Assembly (NCBI GenBank): GCA_033032865.1
Contig: JAWHQI010000065.1
Span: 8,678,001-8,742,000, forward strand
Length of the DNA: 64,000 nucleotides
Source: Dactylorhiza incarnata
Lineage: Eukaryota > Streptophyta > Magnoliopsida > Asparagales > Orchidaceae
Reading direction: 5' to 3'
Shown in pieces: positions 45,101 through 57,808 of this stretch. The first letter of the stretch is position 1, and every line of letters begins with the position of its first letter. The position numbers were made by a program, and so were the translations under genes. A model generated the notes under the pieces. It was not told the origin of the DNA, made no database searches, and saw nothing but the letters and a program-made list of their open reading frames with translations.

Positions 45101-47109
45101 TTGACATCGTACGTATGCCTCACTGCCCCAAATTTTAATAAACGATATACTAGGACGCTTCCTAGTCTATATCTCATATGGCGTCTTTAGAACCGTCTTT
45201 GTCGGAACTCGATTTAGTGTGAAAGTAGCAGTCTATAGAGCAAAACCCCAAAAAGAAATGGGCAGATCTGCATGACTCATCATCGATCGCACCATGTCTA
45301 ATAAGGTACGATTCCTCCTCTCAGAAACACCATTATGTTGTGGTGTTTCGGGCGGATTGAGCTGTGATACAATACCAAACTCTTTGAGATGATCACAAAA
45401 CTCATAACTCAGATATTCGTCACCTCGATCAGATCAGAGTGCTTTTATCCTTTTTCCCAGTTGGTTTTCTACTTTATTCTTAAACACTTTGAACTTTTCA
45501 AAGGTCTCAGATTTGTTCTTCATAAGAAACACGTATCCGTATCTACTGAAATCATCAGTAAATGTAACGAAATAATAGACCCACCTCTATCCATATAACT
45601 TAAGGGTCCGCATACATCACTATGTATTATACCCAAGAGATCATTAGCCCTCTCACTACAACTAATGAAAGGAGCTTCCGTCATCTTGCTTAATAAACAT
45701 GACTCGTATCTCTCGAATGATTCATAATCAAATGAGTTCAGTAGTCCATCTCTATGGAGCTTGGATATGCGTTTCTCATTTATATGGCCCAAATGACAAT
45801 GCCAAAGGTACGTAGGATTCAAGTCATTTGTTTTTAGTCTTTTACTATTTTCTACATTATATATCAGAGGGTCTAAGTTCAAAACATATAAACCATTAAA
45901 CAATTGGGCTACACCATAACAAACATCATTCATAAAAATTGAACAACAATTGTTCTTAATTATAAACGAAAAACTTTTCATGTCAAGACATGAAATATAT
46001 ATTATGTTTCTAGTTATGGATGGAACGAAATAACAATTATCTAGTTCTATTACAAGCCTAGTGGGCAAAGAAAGACAATAGGCACCAACGACAACGACAA
46101 CAACTCTTGCTCCATTTCCGAAGCGCAGGTCTATCTCCCCTTTACCCAACATTCTTCTCCTTCTCAGTTCCTGCACATTTGTACAAATGTGAGAACCGCA
46201 TCTGGTATCCAATACCCAAGATGAAGGAGCAGAAAGGTTTATCTCTATAACATAAATACCTGAAGTGGAAGTCACACTTCCTTTCTTCTTTTGCAGATCC
46301 TCAATATAGAGGGGACAGTTCCGCCTCCAATGCCCTGCCTTACCGTAGTGGTGGCACTTTCCTTCCTTCGCCAGATCTTTCCTTTTCAGTGCAAAAGATT
46401 TGGGATCAAGATGAGACTTAGATCCTATCTTTGTCTTCTTGGATCCCTTTGTCTTTCCCTTGCCTTTATGCACCATCAGTATGGGGCTAGCAGGCTTGAC
46501 CTTCTTCATATTATTTTCGGCAGTTCTCAACATACCTAGGAGCTCGGGCAGTGTCTTGTCTATTTCATTCATGTTATAGTTCAAGACGAACTGCTCATAA
46601 TTGTCCGGCAACGATTGCAGGATCAGATCTGTGGCCAACTCTTGGACCAAGGGAAAACCCAGTCTTCCAAGGTTCTCTATATACCCAATCATCTTGAGTA
46701 CGTGAGTCCCTACTGAGTCTCGAGCTCCCATCTTGCGCTAAAATAATGCCTTGGATATGTCAAACCTCACTTACCGAGCTTGCCCCTCGAACATTTTCTT
46801 GAGGTGCTCGATTATCTCATAACCACACATGCTCTCGTGTTGCTTCTGAAGCTTAGAGTACATGGTAGCAAGCATGAGGCATTCCACATCCAAGGTATCA
46901 TCCTGATACTTCTTGTAAGCATCTTTGTCTGCTCGCGGAGCATTCCCGGTCAGCTCTGTAGGGGCTTCCCCTTCCAAGACATAGAGCTTGCGCTCCTGCT
47001 TGAGAACAATTCTCAGGTTTCTGTACCAGTCAAGGAAGTTCTTCCTGTTGAGCTTGTGCTTCTCAAGGATGGCTCTCAGGGACAAGGTGGAGTGTGATGT
47101 GCTTGCCAT
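45101..47109 (-). pseudogene. gag-pol: gag, protease and integrase of H
   Basis: Gag starts at 47109 (MASTSHSTLSLRAILEKHKL). Two stops, 13 codons apart (about 46770 and 46735), interrupt an otherwise open frame that resumes to 45520. The zinc knuckle is CHHYGKAGHWRRNC (second Cys lost). The protease motif is LDTRCGSHIC (Gly of DTG changed to Arg). GAG-pre-integrase and HSDVCGP of integrase (near 45630) follow. From 45520 to 45101 the integrase core continues in other frames with SERRNRTL and FWGFAL. These losses make it inactive. Confidence 0.85.
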
Positions 47110-48245
47110 GGAAATTCTACAAGGAATTTTGCAAAACTTTTAGTACTGAATTTCAAAATACATTTCATTTAAGAAGGACTTTTATTAAAAGCTCCCACTA
47201 TTTTAATCAAATCGATAACCCTTAATTTCGATTCGAAGAGTTTATGCGAGCTACTCTCCTAGTGGACAAGATCCATATTTCACCAACACAACGAGTCCAC
47301 TTTGGCATTCCTCTCATAATGCGGTTATTTAGGTAGACAATACTTGTCAATTGCATCACTATGCAACTCTTGTATGATTGGTGAATAACTCTTTATTCGC
47401 ATCCATCATATGGAGCATGCCAACCCTATGCCACTAGGCACTCAACCTTTGAGGTCACCTAGTTAAGATAGACCCGATGTTGACAGTGAGATATCACAAT
47501 TATCCGCTCGCACCCTTATCAAGATAGATTAATGCACCTTGCTTTGGCAAGCCCACACTTCATCGATCGAGGCAGGAAGAGTGTCGTCCACCGGAAGGCA
47601 TCCGTACACTTAACATTGAAAAGGGGATTTTAAGATATAATCGATGAATATTTCATCATGATTAACATTTAATCACAGTGCATATTCACAAAATAGAAAT
47701 ACAACATTCGCAAACCAAATGCATCCCCTATGTGCACAAAAACAAATTATCAACACTTTGATAAGAGGGGCTAAATCTGAACACTTAGAACACTTCTAAA
47801 TCTCCAAATTTACATGCATTAAACACAGGCAAAGCAACTCCACTTATGCAGTAGACAAGCTCATCTCTCAATGTTAGATTCAAAATCTAAGACATTTGAT
47901 TTCACAAATCATTTTGAGGGACGGTTACTGCAAAGGAGAAACAATTTCTGAAACAATGAAATTGCAACGCAATCACATGCGTTCTTGGCGGGGTTCCAAG
48001 GGGCCGCGTCCCTGGCAGGATCTTAGGGGCAGAGCCCCTAACGGGGTCTAAGTGGCAGAGCCCCTAACCGATCAACAAGCGGGGTCAAGGGCCTTGCGGG
48101 GTGCGGGGCAGAGCGCCGACCAAATTTTGACAAGCACACCACCAAAAACCGCACAAAATACATCAAAACTGATGCTCCAGGAAGAAATATACACATTTAG
48201 ACCGCTTCTAAATTTCTAGATTTGCACGCATGGGATCACAACATC
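47110..48245 (-). other. 5' leader of H
   Basis: These 1.1 kb lie between the primer site and the gag ATG and have no open frame of note. A GC-rich stretch at 47985-48120 repeats GGGGC(A)GAGCCCCTAA-like blocks three times and may fold. Confidence 0.5.
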
Positions 48246-48257
48246 CCTATGATACCA
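48246..48257 (-). other. Primer binding site of H
   Basis: The minus strand reads TGGTATCATAGG one base inside the LTR, a tRNA-Met-type site with changes at its 3' part. Confidence 0.8.
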
Positions 48258-48258
48258 C

Positions 48259-49368
48259 TGTTGGGTTTTCTACATACCATTCAAAATGATAATAGCACAT
48301 CAAATGTGCGCAGTAGAAGAAACAAAACAAGAACAACCCAAAAGAGTTTCAGATCTTGTGATTTCATGAATCAAGAAATAAGGAAAGCAACACATTGCAA
48401 TACCTGAAGGGGATTGATTCAACACTCAACCAAGATGCTCCAAGAAGAAATCCCGAAGACAACCTCTGAGTCCCAAGCGCTGAAACCGATTAGCGCCTCT
48501 ACGAGAGTCCACGCGAGCGAAAGGAGAACCCTAGACTCTTGTCGCACAAGAACTAGGTCTCCCACGGACTGATAGGTCTGACGACAGGGAGAGGCGGTGG
48601 CGGCGGGATCGATTGGTCGGAATCAGAACTTGGCGGAACTCTTCCGTCGCTCTCAGATTCGCAAAAGGGGATCACTCACAATTAGGTCGTAGAATCACAT
48701 TCTATTATACCCAGGCGAGAGAGATATGCTATCTGCACACCCACGATCTAGTGGAGTAATACAGAATTCGTCGAGCGAACCTTTCACTGAAGAAATTCGT
48801 CAAGTAACAAACTGAATTCGTCGAGTAAAACAGAATTCGTCGAGTGAACCTTTCACTGAAGAATCTGTCGAGTATAATTTAATTCGTCGAGTGAACTTTT
48901 CACTTCTCGTCGAGTACAAGCCAATTCATCAAGTGAACTTTTCACTTCTCGTCAAGTACAAGTCAATTCGTCGAGTACATGAGTTTGTCGGATTTGTCAA
49001 GTCAATCATGGATTCGTTGAATCAACTTTTAATTCATCGAGTCAACATGGATTCGTCGAATCAACATGGATTCATATATTCGATGAACTGAGGTAAGAGT
49101 CGTCGAGCCATTCTCGTCGACTCGTCTCGAAGACTTGCCAACATGCTTCATACAATATTCATTATACTTGTGGAGCATTCAGTTGACTCGACCCAACTCC
49201 AATAAGTCGTAGGATTGGTCCTTCACTCATATCCAATATGAGTGAGCCCAACATAATTCTTCATCCAACTTCTCCAAACACTCTTGTGTGCGACCCCATA
49301 GGCTCATATCGTGTTGACAGTGAGACTAGATGCTTGATCACTTCCAGATCACCATGGAAACTCCAACA
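48259..49368 (-). repeat. 5' LTR of H (1110 bp)
   Basis: It pairs with 41155-42285, with scattered changes and small deletions near 48555 and in the TATA region (48700-48712). Confidence 0.95.
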
Positions 49369-49373
49369 GTGTG

Positions 49374-50262
49374 GATGGTTGTTGTTGTGGTTGAGCTGTA
49401 GACTATGGTGTAGGTTCGGGACCTGGTGTGGATGGTATGGATTAGAAGTTTTGCTCTGGAATGATACCTTGTTGTGCTGGTGGATTGTTTTGGGCTGGAA
49501 TATCTGGTACAGTTGTCTCCATATCATGTGGTGCTGGAGAGAGAGGGGGTGAAGGTGTAGCTTGACCCGGCTTGAGGATCTACCTGGTCCACTTGGAGAA
49601 GATTCCAATGTTGATTCTTTTTCCTGGTGGAATTGTCACTCCTTTGGACTTGCACACCATTGGATAATGGTGGAAGAGCACCTAGCTCATGATTCTCATA
49701 TATGCATTTTCTTTGTGGGCATATTTGTGCCCAATCATTCTTAGGAGGCATCTCCCCCAATTTATCTTCTTCTGTAGGACCAGAATGCCCATGATCTGCA
49801 GCTACTGCTTGGGTATAACATCATATGCAGATATCTTGCACAACAATACCTTACCAACAATATCAGCTAGGAACCTGTACTCTTCTGCCACATCAATCTT
49901 CTTGAGATTTATTGGCTTCTCCTTCCTGAACTGCATGAGCTGCAAAGCCTGGTTGATTTCTTCCCATGTTAATTCATCTGGGTCACTCCCAGTGGGTAGA
50001 TCAAATGTTTGAGATCGTATTTCTTCAGATACACTGATATCTTGTCCAGAAATTGTCCCTTTAAGGGACCCATCATCTGCTATATGGATACTGTCCTTTA
50101 ATTCTGTAAGTTCTACATATAGAATCTTACACATGGTAGAAATGAGCTTTGTTAGACTAGCAGACTGAAAAAGGCCTAGAATAGCCTTGAAACTTTCGGC
50201 CGCAGCATTGAAGGAATCCATATCCACGTCAAAACCAGAGTTGATCTTGGGCGGAGCCATTG
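49374..50262 (-). pseudogene. aORF of G, N-terminal part
   Basis: The ATG at 50262 (MAPPKINSGFDVDMDSFNAAAESF) matches the aORF start in E. The frame upstream is open to 50353, but homology begins at this ATG. It is open to 49802 and contains the conserved domain ending KVLLCKISAYDVIPKQ-stop. Shifted frames continue the similarity to the A aORF (INWGR..., IFSKWTR near 49590-49580), followed by a Pro/Gln-rich linker up to the H insertion. It is broken by one or more stops and frameshifts. Confidence 0.7.
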
Positions 50263-50365
50263 GACTGTAGGTACCTGCAAACACAATAAAAAGAGAGAGA
50301 GAGAAAGGGATAAAAGCATGAGATAACTGGAGAAGGAGAAAGCAAGAGAGCAAGGAGAGGAAAAT

Positions 50366-50766
50366 TCGAAAGCGTAAACGATTCGACGCTGAAGTTGCTT
50401 AAAAGAAGATGATTCGTCGCAACTTAGGATTTAAGTCGAAGCACCGTCGATATACATTAATATTCAGCGCGCCAAAAATATGTCGAGGCTGCTTTTAGAA
50501 AAATTCCGCGCGCGTTGTTATATCGGCGTGGCGTTGAATAATATTCGACGCAACTTTGAGATTGCTCATCAATTCTTAAGTCGACGTAGTAATATCGACG
50601 TTGCATCGATTTCCAATTGACGCGACCTCGAATTTGATCAGTGACAATTAAGTCGACGTATGCGTCGATATGAACTTGACGCTGCGTCAAATTATCCACT
50701 CTGAGTGCTTCTCAATGCTGGCGTCGAGTAGGAATCGACGGTACGTCACTTCTATTCGACGCAATT
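50366..50766. promoter_or_regulatory. CGTCGA dyad array upstream of the aORF in G
   Basis: Full or near-full N7 sites include CGTTGA-ATAATAT-TCGACG (near 50532), CGTCGA-TATGAAC-TTGACG (near 50663) and CGTCGA-GTAGGAA-TCGACG (near 50722). There are about ten further half-sites. It ends about 100 bases before the ATG, as in E. Confidence 0.6.
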
Positions 50767-50978
50767 CTGAATGAATAACTCTATTTTCTTTAGAAAATTC
50801 TTGCAGTTTTTCCCAGCAGTGAGGTTTATTAAAAATAGTGTTTATGCTATTATTTTTATGAACTAAGGGGATTTCAAGGGAATTAATAGAAGAAATCACT
50901 CCCTTGATTGAATTTAGTTATTCCTTCCTTTCTCACTATCTCTTAGGTAGGACCCTACCTTACCCTGCACAAGTAATT

Positions 50979-52870
50979 TCAAACATGAGAAGGAACCCAG
51001 GTTACCTTGGGCCCTTTGCTTTTACCATTGTAGGGTTCAATGAAAGAATAGAAGGGTCTTTCATGATACCCTTTTGAATGATAAGGAATGAGTTTCTCAA
51101 ACCTATGTTTATTGTTTTGATACTTAAAATGTGTATAGAATGTATCTAAATATAGAAGATCAGCATAGTGTTTTATTACCCTAGGTTTGGCTTTAGCCTT
51201 TTGATTGTTTAGTTTCTCTGCATTACTCTTCCCTCGAGATTTCTTTTCTTTGTTAAGATTTACTTTATTACCTCTAGTTATTTTCTTTGGTTTATTATTT
51301 TCCTGATCCTTAGTTTTTGCACTATCCTCACAGGATTTATAGTCAGTAGGTCAAATGAAGCTATGGATTTTTCCAGGCAGGTTTCCTAGAGGTTTCTGTG
51401 CTAGTAGATGGCTCTGCTCCTAACCCTAGGTGATTAAATCTCATGGAGAGATTTTGTGTGATCTCTCTGAGCTTTTGACTCCTCCCATTGAGTGAGTCCC
51501 CAAAGGCCTTTACCTTTGTTGGCTCTTCTTTTAGCTTTAGATTTTCTTTTCTAATTTAAATTAATTATGATTCTTTATTATCAATTTCATTTGTTAAATC
51601 TTGATTTCTTAGATATAATTCATCTTGCTTTAGGTTGTCTAGTTATAACTGTTTCTATTTCCTTTTGTGCATTGAGAAAATCATTGCAAAATTCTATAAA
51701 GTAATTTTTGAAATCACCAGAATTAAAATCAAATTCACCAAACATTGATACCTATTCTTCTTCATCATCTGAAGACATCCCCAAGGCCATCATGCAGGTT
51801 GCTTCTGCTTCTGCTTCTTCATCACTCTCAGATGAGGATGAGTTCAGCTCTGCTTCAGAGTCACTCCAGGTTTCAGCAATGAAACCTTTGATTTTCTTCT
51901 TGTCTTTCCTCCTAAAAGACTTCTTCTTCTGCTCATCTATGTTGCTGCTCCTTTCCCTTTGCTCCTATGGTCAGTCTGGGGAAATGTGCCCTGGCTTGTT
52001 GTAGGTGAAGCAGATAATCTCCTTCCTTGGAGTCTTATCATATTTGGGCTTTGAGATCACCTCTCTTCTTCTTGAGTCTCCAGTCTTGACCCATTTTCTG
52101 AATCTCCTAGCTAGAAGATTGAACATTTCGTCTTCAGGAGTGGAGGGCTCTCCTTCAGTAGCTTTCAGAGCCAGACTTCTTTGGATAGGAGCTGGAGTTG
52201 TCTCCCTTTCCTCAGATTTAGCTCTGTTCTTTAGAAGCATCTCATATGACTTTAGCTTTCCCAGCAAAGCCTCAGTAGAGATTTCTCTATGGCATCTGGA
52301 CTCTCTGATTGCCCAGATCCTTGAGTCCCATGAGCTAGGGAAGCACATGAGGAACTTATCATTGATTTCAGTTAATGATATCTCCTTATCCAGATTCTTC
52401 AGCTCATTGCCAAGGATGTTGAATCTGTTATACATCTCAGCAATAGATTCATCAGATTTCTTTTGAAAGTTCTCATATTGGGATATGAGAAGGGACTTCC
52501 TATCCTTTCTTTCATCAGAACTTCCTTCTACGAGTCTGGAAAGAGATTCCCAGATCTCTTTGGCTGATTGGCAGTCAGCCACCTTCTAGAAGATGTCATC
52601 TGACATGTTGGATACTAATATGTTCATTGCTTTGGCATCACATGCCTTCTGCTCCTTTTTAGTCTTTGTTCACTCATCCCTGGGTACAGGTTCCTGTGTA
52701 GAAGCTCCACTGGCATCCTTCTTGTATGGGGCTGGAGGACCTGTGATGATAACATCAAAAATGTCCTCATCAAAAGAGTTCATATATAACTTTATTCTGG
52801 CCTTCCAGAGTGTAAACTTATTTAGGTTACACGCTGGAGGTCTTGTTGAGGCATAATCCTTAGAACTCAT
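50979..52870 (-). pseudogene. gag: gag of G
   Basis: The start is at 52870 (MSSKDYASTRPPACNLNKF). A stop near 52672 precedes a 203-codon block (52582-51971) with the gag domain core and a damaged zinc knuckle (CFTYNKPGHISPD-stop: one Cys is Tyr and the last Cys is lost). Shifted frames continue with Lys-rich and acidic stretches (about 51965-51740) and reach GPRVTWVPSHV, stop TGA at 50981-50979. That stop is followed by AATTACTTGTGCAG. No pol follows. The 210 bases between here and the dyad array hold no gene. Confidence 0.8.
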
Positions 52871-52955
52871 TTTCTTAATAAAATAAATTTATTATAAAGA
52901 AATAAGTGTAGGAGGTCTTTTTGATCAAGGTGTTAACCTTTTAATGATCAACCTC

Positions 52956-52967
52956 CCTCTGATATCA
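52956..52967 (-). other. Primer binding site of G, altered
   Basis: The minus strand reads TGATATCAGAGG, with a one-base change in the usual TGGTATCAGAG core. Confidence 0.7.
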
Positions 52968-52969
52968 AT

Positions 52970-54563
52970 TGAAAGTGCACAGTGTATCTCTGAGAATTCT
53001 CTAGAGAGGGGTGAATAGAGATTTAAAAATTATTTCTATCCTAACTATGCATACAATAAAACACCTAAGGAACTATGCTTCAGCAACACCAAGGTGCAGA
53101 ATAAATAAAGTGCAGTAATTATAAAAACAAAGAAATAGTAAGCAATAATTAAGGGGACAGCACAGAAAAAGAACAACACAGAAGACACAAGATTTTATAG
53201 AGGTTCCCCAAAATATGGGTAGTCCTCTCTTCTACCACCTGGTAGGAATGCACAACATGTGTCTAGTCTTTTGATAAGGAAACTCTTAGAACTAAAGATC
53301 TTTTGATAAGGAGATCTTAAACCGCTCAGATCTTTTGATAAGGAGATCTTGAACCACTCAGATCTTTTGATAAGGAGATCTTGAACCACTCAGATATTTT
53401 GATAAGGAGATCTTGAACCACTGAATCCTTTGAAGAGGGATTCTTAAAACTCTGTACAGTTGAAGGAGTTGAAGGAAGAAGGAGGATGCAGAAGAAGAAT
53501 TCTGTTCTCAGAATTACGTAGAAGCTTTCAACTTCTATTTTTCCTTTCTATGGATCTGCTAATGATGAAAGAGCACTTGTTTTTCTCTGTTTGTCTCTGA
53601 TAGGGTTCCAGGAGGAATAATAAGAGGTGGGAACCCTAATCGACCAAAACTATATCAGATAGTAATGAATGCTCTGTATTCTTCTCTCTTCTCTTCCTAT
53701 TTATTGTCCATCATTAATTTTTGAATTCTTTTCCTCTTTTAGGTTGTCCTGAAAAGGCACAGTCATGGACTATTAATTCTTTTTTCATTTGCTCACGACC
53801 CGCCTGCCAACTATTTGAATCCTTTCCAAGAAAGCTTTTCCTGCCTTCTTTACTGCTCCTCTCCCTTCTAGGCAATAAACAAGTCGTTGTAGAATGGTCT
53901 TTAGTATTGTGGGCCTTCAGAGAGAGTTCTAAAAGGAAAACTGAAAAGGTTTCCTATTCAGACTGTATTCGACACTGCGTCAACTTTGTTTTCTCTCTTA
54001 TCGACGTGTCTTCGAGTTCTTGTAAGAGCAGCTTCGCATTCCTTCTTGCCCTGGTTGAACTCTGTTGTCGACGTTGCGTCGATTACTTATCGACGTAACC
54101 GTCGAGTTGAAGACTTCATTTTGAACTTCATTGCCTGCGTCGAATTGTAGTCGACGTTGCGTCGACTTCAGATGGCTCCGACAGATACTTCCTTCTGCGT
54201 TGAGTTGAAGTTGAGGTTGCGTCGACTTCTAAAATAACTTCGACATGCTCCTTTATCTACGTCGACTCCTATTCGACGTAGCGTCGACTTGATATGCTTT
54301 GACATAGAGATTGAATTGCTTGGACTTCTAGTCAGAGTTGCATCGACAGAAAATCGAAGTTGCGTCGAATTATATTCGACGCAAGTATTAACTCAACCCA
54401 AATTACGCTTGTCTTGACTTGGTCTTGATACTCTGAGTTGAGTGTGACATCCTAAGACATCCAATGACCAAATTACCCTCACTATACAATGGGTAATAAA
54501 AGCTAAGAGATAAAATCACTTTAGTTAATTTATTAAGTTAAATCCAAGGAGTTTTTCCCAACA
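52970..54563 (-). repeat. 5' LTR of G (1594 bp)
   Basis: It pairs with 38336-40036. Hairpins are at about 53268-53450 and the dyad array at 53968-54383. It ends TTCCCAACA at 54563. Confidence 0.95.
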
Positions 54564-55106
54564 ACTCACCTGTCGAATATAACATGGGGTATCGGCCTAC
54601 TCCAAGGGGAGTAACAATCGCGCGGTATGAGGCGAGCTCTCGGCGCGGTCACGCCCCCGACAGAAATCATCAAAACCGCCTAAGTCCTAAAAGGGCATGA
54701 ACGAGTGCGAAATGGTTGCGACCGTGTGACGCTCCTGTGCGGCGAAAGCGTCTCGGTCACGAACATGCGAAATGGCTAAAGGTCATTGGTACTAGAGGGG
54801 GCAAGCGATACGCAAGCACATGTGCGAAAGTGTGAGAGCATGCGAAGTGGCTAAGGGTCATTGGTACTAGAGCGGGCAAGCGATACACAAGCACATGCAC
54901 GAAAGTGCGAGAACATGCGAAATGGCATACGAGCGCGTGAACTGTCGGCTGATAAAATTGAGAAATGCAGAAAAAGAAAAATATGTAATAATAATAACTA
55001 TCACAAGCGGAGGCGAAAGTATTTCATTTCATTTCATTTAAAAGAAGTTACAAAAGGAAGTCACTCGCATTACAACTGAAAATAAAAAAATAAAAAAAGC
55101 AGGTCT
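54564..55106 (+). other. gypsy C spacer between G and the antisense gene
   Basis: It is non-coding, with repeated short phrases (GGCTAARGGTCATTGGTACTAGAG twice, near 54774 and 54852; GCGAAATGGC several times). Near 55020-55035 there are three CATTT repeats. It would lie beyond the 3' end of the antisense gene. Confidence 0.5.
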
Positions 55107-55505
55107 TCATGGGTGGTCATCATCGACCTTCTCGCTGGAAGATCCGTTGCTCCCGCTAGAAGAAGGAAGGTCGCCGAAGTCTAGCTCAGGACCAGCTTCA
55201 TCCGCTGGGTCATTTCCCCGGGCGAAGAGCTCGAGTAGCAAGTGGTGGGCCAGAATCCTCTCGCCCTCTTCCTTCAAGAGGTCGGCTCTTCGAAGAACCA
55301 CATGCGCGTGCTTCGCTGCTCCTTAGGCGGAACTTTGCATCAACCCTTCGAACTCGGCGTTAGAATAAAGATGTCGAGTGTCCCTCTCCGCGGAAGGCGG
55401 CGGGACATCGACATCTTGCAACCTTTTCTTCTCGGCCTCCAGCTCCTTGACCCATTCCTCGAGGATGCCCGCCCGCACGAGTAGGGTGTCGTAATTGGCT
55501 ATATC

Positions 55506-55582
55506 CTACGAGAAAAAAGAGAATTAGCGTGGGAGAAGAAAGAAATGTGAAAGCTTAAGTCACTACGAGGAGACGTGCTCAC
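55506..55582 (-). other. Predicted intron 2 of the antisense gene (77 bases)
   Basis: Donor GAG/GTGAGC and acceptor TTTTTTCTCGTAG/GA. Exon 2 ends RPNRE in phase 0 and exon 3 begins DIANYDTLL in the frame that runs to the stop at 55107. Confidence 0.7.
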
Positions 55583-56253
55583 CTCTCGGTTTGGGCGGCT
55601 GGCGAGAAGGGCCTTGGCGGTCGCCAATTGCTGCTTCACGGCCAAGACCTCGGCTGAGACGCTAGCGCGAGTCTTCTCGACTTTGGCCAGGTTCCGCGCA
55701 AGGGTCATGCTGCGGCGAGAAGACATGTGAGTCAAATTGAGAGCGCACATCATAGCCCGTGAGCCCTCATGCGCGAGCGTCTGAGTAGACTCAGCATCGT
55801 AGATGGAGGCATCCTCACGGCTGTAAAGTGCGTAGGAGAGGTCGTAGGCATGGCCGCTGGTGGTCTCCTGCTCCATCCAGGACGAAAAGAGGGTCGAACT
55901 GGCCGCATTCACATATCTGTCGCCGAAGGGGAAGTTTCGATGCCCTCTCGGCACCGGCCCTGAGGAAGGCGCCGCCGGCGCGATGGCGGTCTGGACCGCT
56001 GAGTCCTCCACGGCAGGAGCACTCGAGCTAGGGGTTTCGGCAGCGACCGCCTTTCCCTTAGTGGTTGAAGAAGGCTTGGACCATTTGGAAGGGGAGTCGA
56101 TTGCCACGCCAGGCTTCCGCTTCTGTTCGCTGGGTTTCGAGGAAGCCGGATCTTTGAGGTAGGCTTCGACAATGGATCGAGCGAGATCCAGGGTGATGTC
56201 TGGGGAGGGCGCCACGACCGCATTCGGCGGATGGAGAGGGAGGATTCGAACCC

Positions 56254-56330
56254 CTGCATCAGGAGAGTCAAGTGAGAAGAAGAAGCGAGTGAAAGTAAGC
56301 GGGAGCTAGGGTTGGAATAGGTTAACTTAC
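56254..56330 (-). other. Predicted intron 1 of the antisense gene (77 bases)
   Basis: Donor AGG/GTAAGT and acceptor CTGATGCAG/GG. The join is in phase 1 and leads into the long open frame of exon 2. Confidence 0.7.
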
Positions 56331-57808
56331 CCTCTCACGGCGGGATCGGAGGAAGCGAGCTGAAGTGCTTCCGCAGATGCACGACATCCATACCATGATG
56401 CTGGATGAACGCGTGGAGCTTGGCCTCGTAACCTCCCAGTGTTGGGGGCCGGAAGGTCGACTCGTCCTCATGCACCGGCGCGGGGAGGGTGTTGCCAAAG
56501 CTCCCGGTCATGAAGACGAACCGCCGAGCCCAGTCGTGGACTTTGTTGGCGGTACCGGTTGTAAGACCCCCCCCCCCCCCCCCTAAACTGAACCTGGTTC
56601 AGGGAGGGGGAATCTTACTGCCCAAAGAGGACTACCCAGCGCTTTCAGGGTGGCGACGTCCCATCTTTTCAAGTGCTGAGCGGTCTCTTTGTCAGGCACA
56701 AGAATCATCACAACACATCAGAACGCACAACGGAAGCAATCGAAATAAGAAAAGCTAAGCATGCTGATTATATTACATATTTAAATATGGCCGGGGCCTA
56801 TCGTTTTACAAAACATTGCCTCGAGGGCTACATAGTCTAAAACAAACGGGAGCCCTAGGCTAGTCCTTATACTCTCGAACTCACGTCTCTGAAGATAGGA
56901 GGAGAGGCTGGGGTAATCGAACGGGCCATCTCCAAGGCTCGTAACTCATCCTGCGGTGCGGGGGCTCCTTGCTGTCCCATCTCCTGTGATTGGTTATAAG
57001 AAATAACCGTTAGTCACAGAGCTAAGTAGAAAATACATCCCCTCCCCGGATCCATATCCAGGGGGCGGCTAAAGAACAGAAATGAAATAACCGAAGCAAG
57101 GTAGAGGGTTAGCAGCAGGTAAACATATATATCCCCGTATATATATATAGGGCTTCCCGCCCTAAGCTCGTAATCGCGCCGTATAGTAAGTACACAACAC
57201 TATAACGCGCAGACACGCACACCCAGGTATTCAAACCTGTACGCACACAAAAGACCCTGTGTCGACACAGTTTAGACCGCTTTATTTCAAGCAGGGGAGC
57301 TAACCCCGCGGGCCTCACCGATGTGGACGTCGGTGACAGTGGCCAGTCTTGCCACTTCTGAATGTAGTCGTACCGTACCATTCAGGCCCTCCTGTACAAC
57401 TTGGTGTACTAACTGGATGTGAGCGACATCCGACGAGCCGATTTGTAAGCCGACCAGAGGAGGTAAAACTGCAGGCTCGGAGGGTGATAACCTGTTGTGC
57501 ACATCTCCCTGTCGCCATGAGTCGTCAACCCACCCGCACAGGTACGAACGGACTGCGAGCGTGACCAACCTGCCACTCTCAAACAATCTTCACCCGCTTT
57601 ATATAAAACAAGCACATAAGTGTCATGGCAATTCTACTCGACCAGTCACACAACCTCTGCCCGGGAGGATTAGCGGTATGAGGGCTCCTTGCTTGGGACT
57701 AACCTGGGAGGAGGGACTCAACTCCGGGTTTTCCCCAACTAAGGCCTCGCAGAAGGGAGGATAAGCACCGCATGGTTGCCACGACAGTTCTGCATTAGCA
57801 AATAAATT

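Larger units (their letters stand above)
41155..49368 (-). mobile_element. Copia element H (8214 bp), inside G
   Basis: The target duplication GTGTG lies at 41150-41154 and 49369-49373. The LTRs are 41155-42285 and 48259-49368. In minus orientation it has a primer site, 1.1-kb leader, gag, protease, integrase, RT, RNase H, a 0.95-kb tail and a purine tract. The RT (YVDDILLIGND) and gag (LSLRAILEKHKLNRKNFLDWYRNL) put it in a different copia lineage from A, D, E and G, probably Tork- or TAR-like; the lineage is uncertain. Confidence 0.95.
38336..54563 (-). mobile_element. Copia element G (gag + aORF, no pol), split by H
   Basis: The target duplication is ACTCG (38331-38335) and ACTCA (54564-54568), one mismatch. 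In minus orientation it has a 5' LTR (52970-54563), primer site, gag (52870-50979), dyad array (50766-50366), aORF (50262 to 49374, then 41154 to 40428), a purine tract and a 3' LTR (38336-40036). H (41155-49368) lies in the aORF. Without H the element is about 8.0 kb. There is no protease, integrase or RT. It has the same layout as E. Confidence 0.9.
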
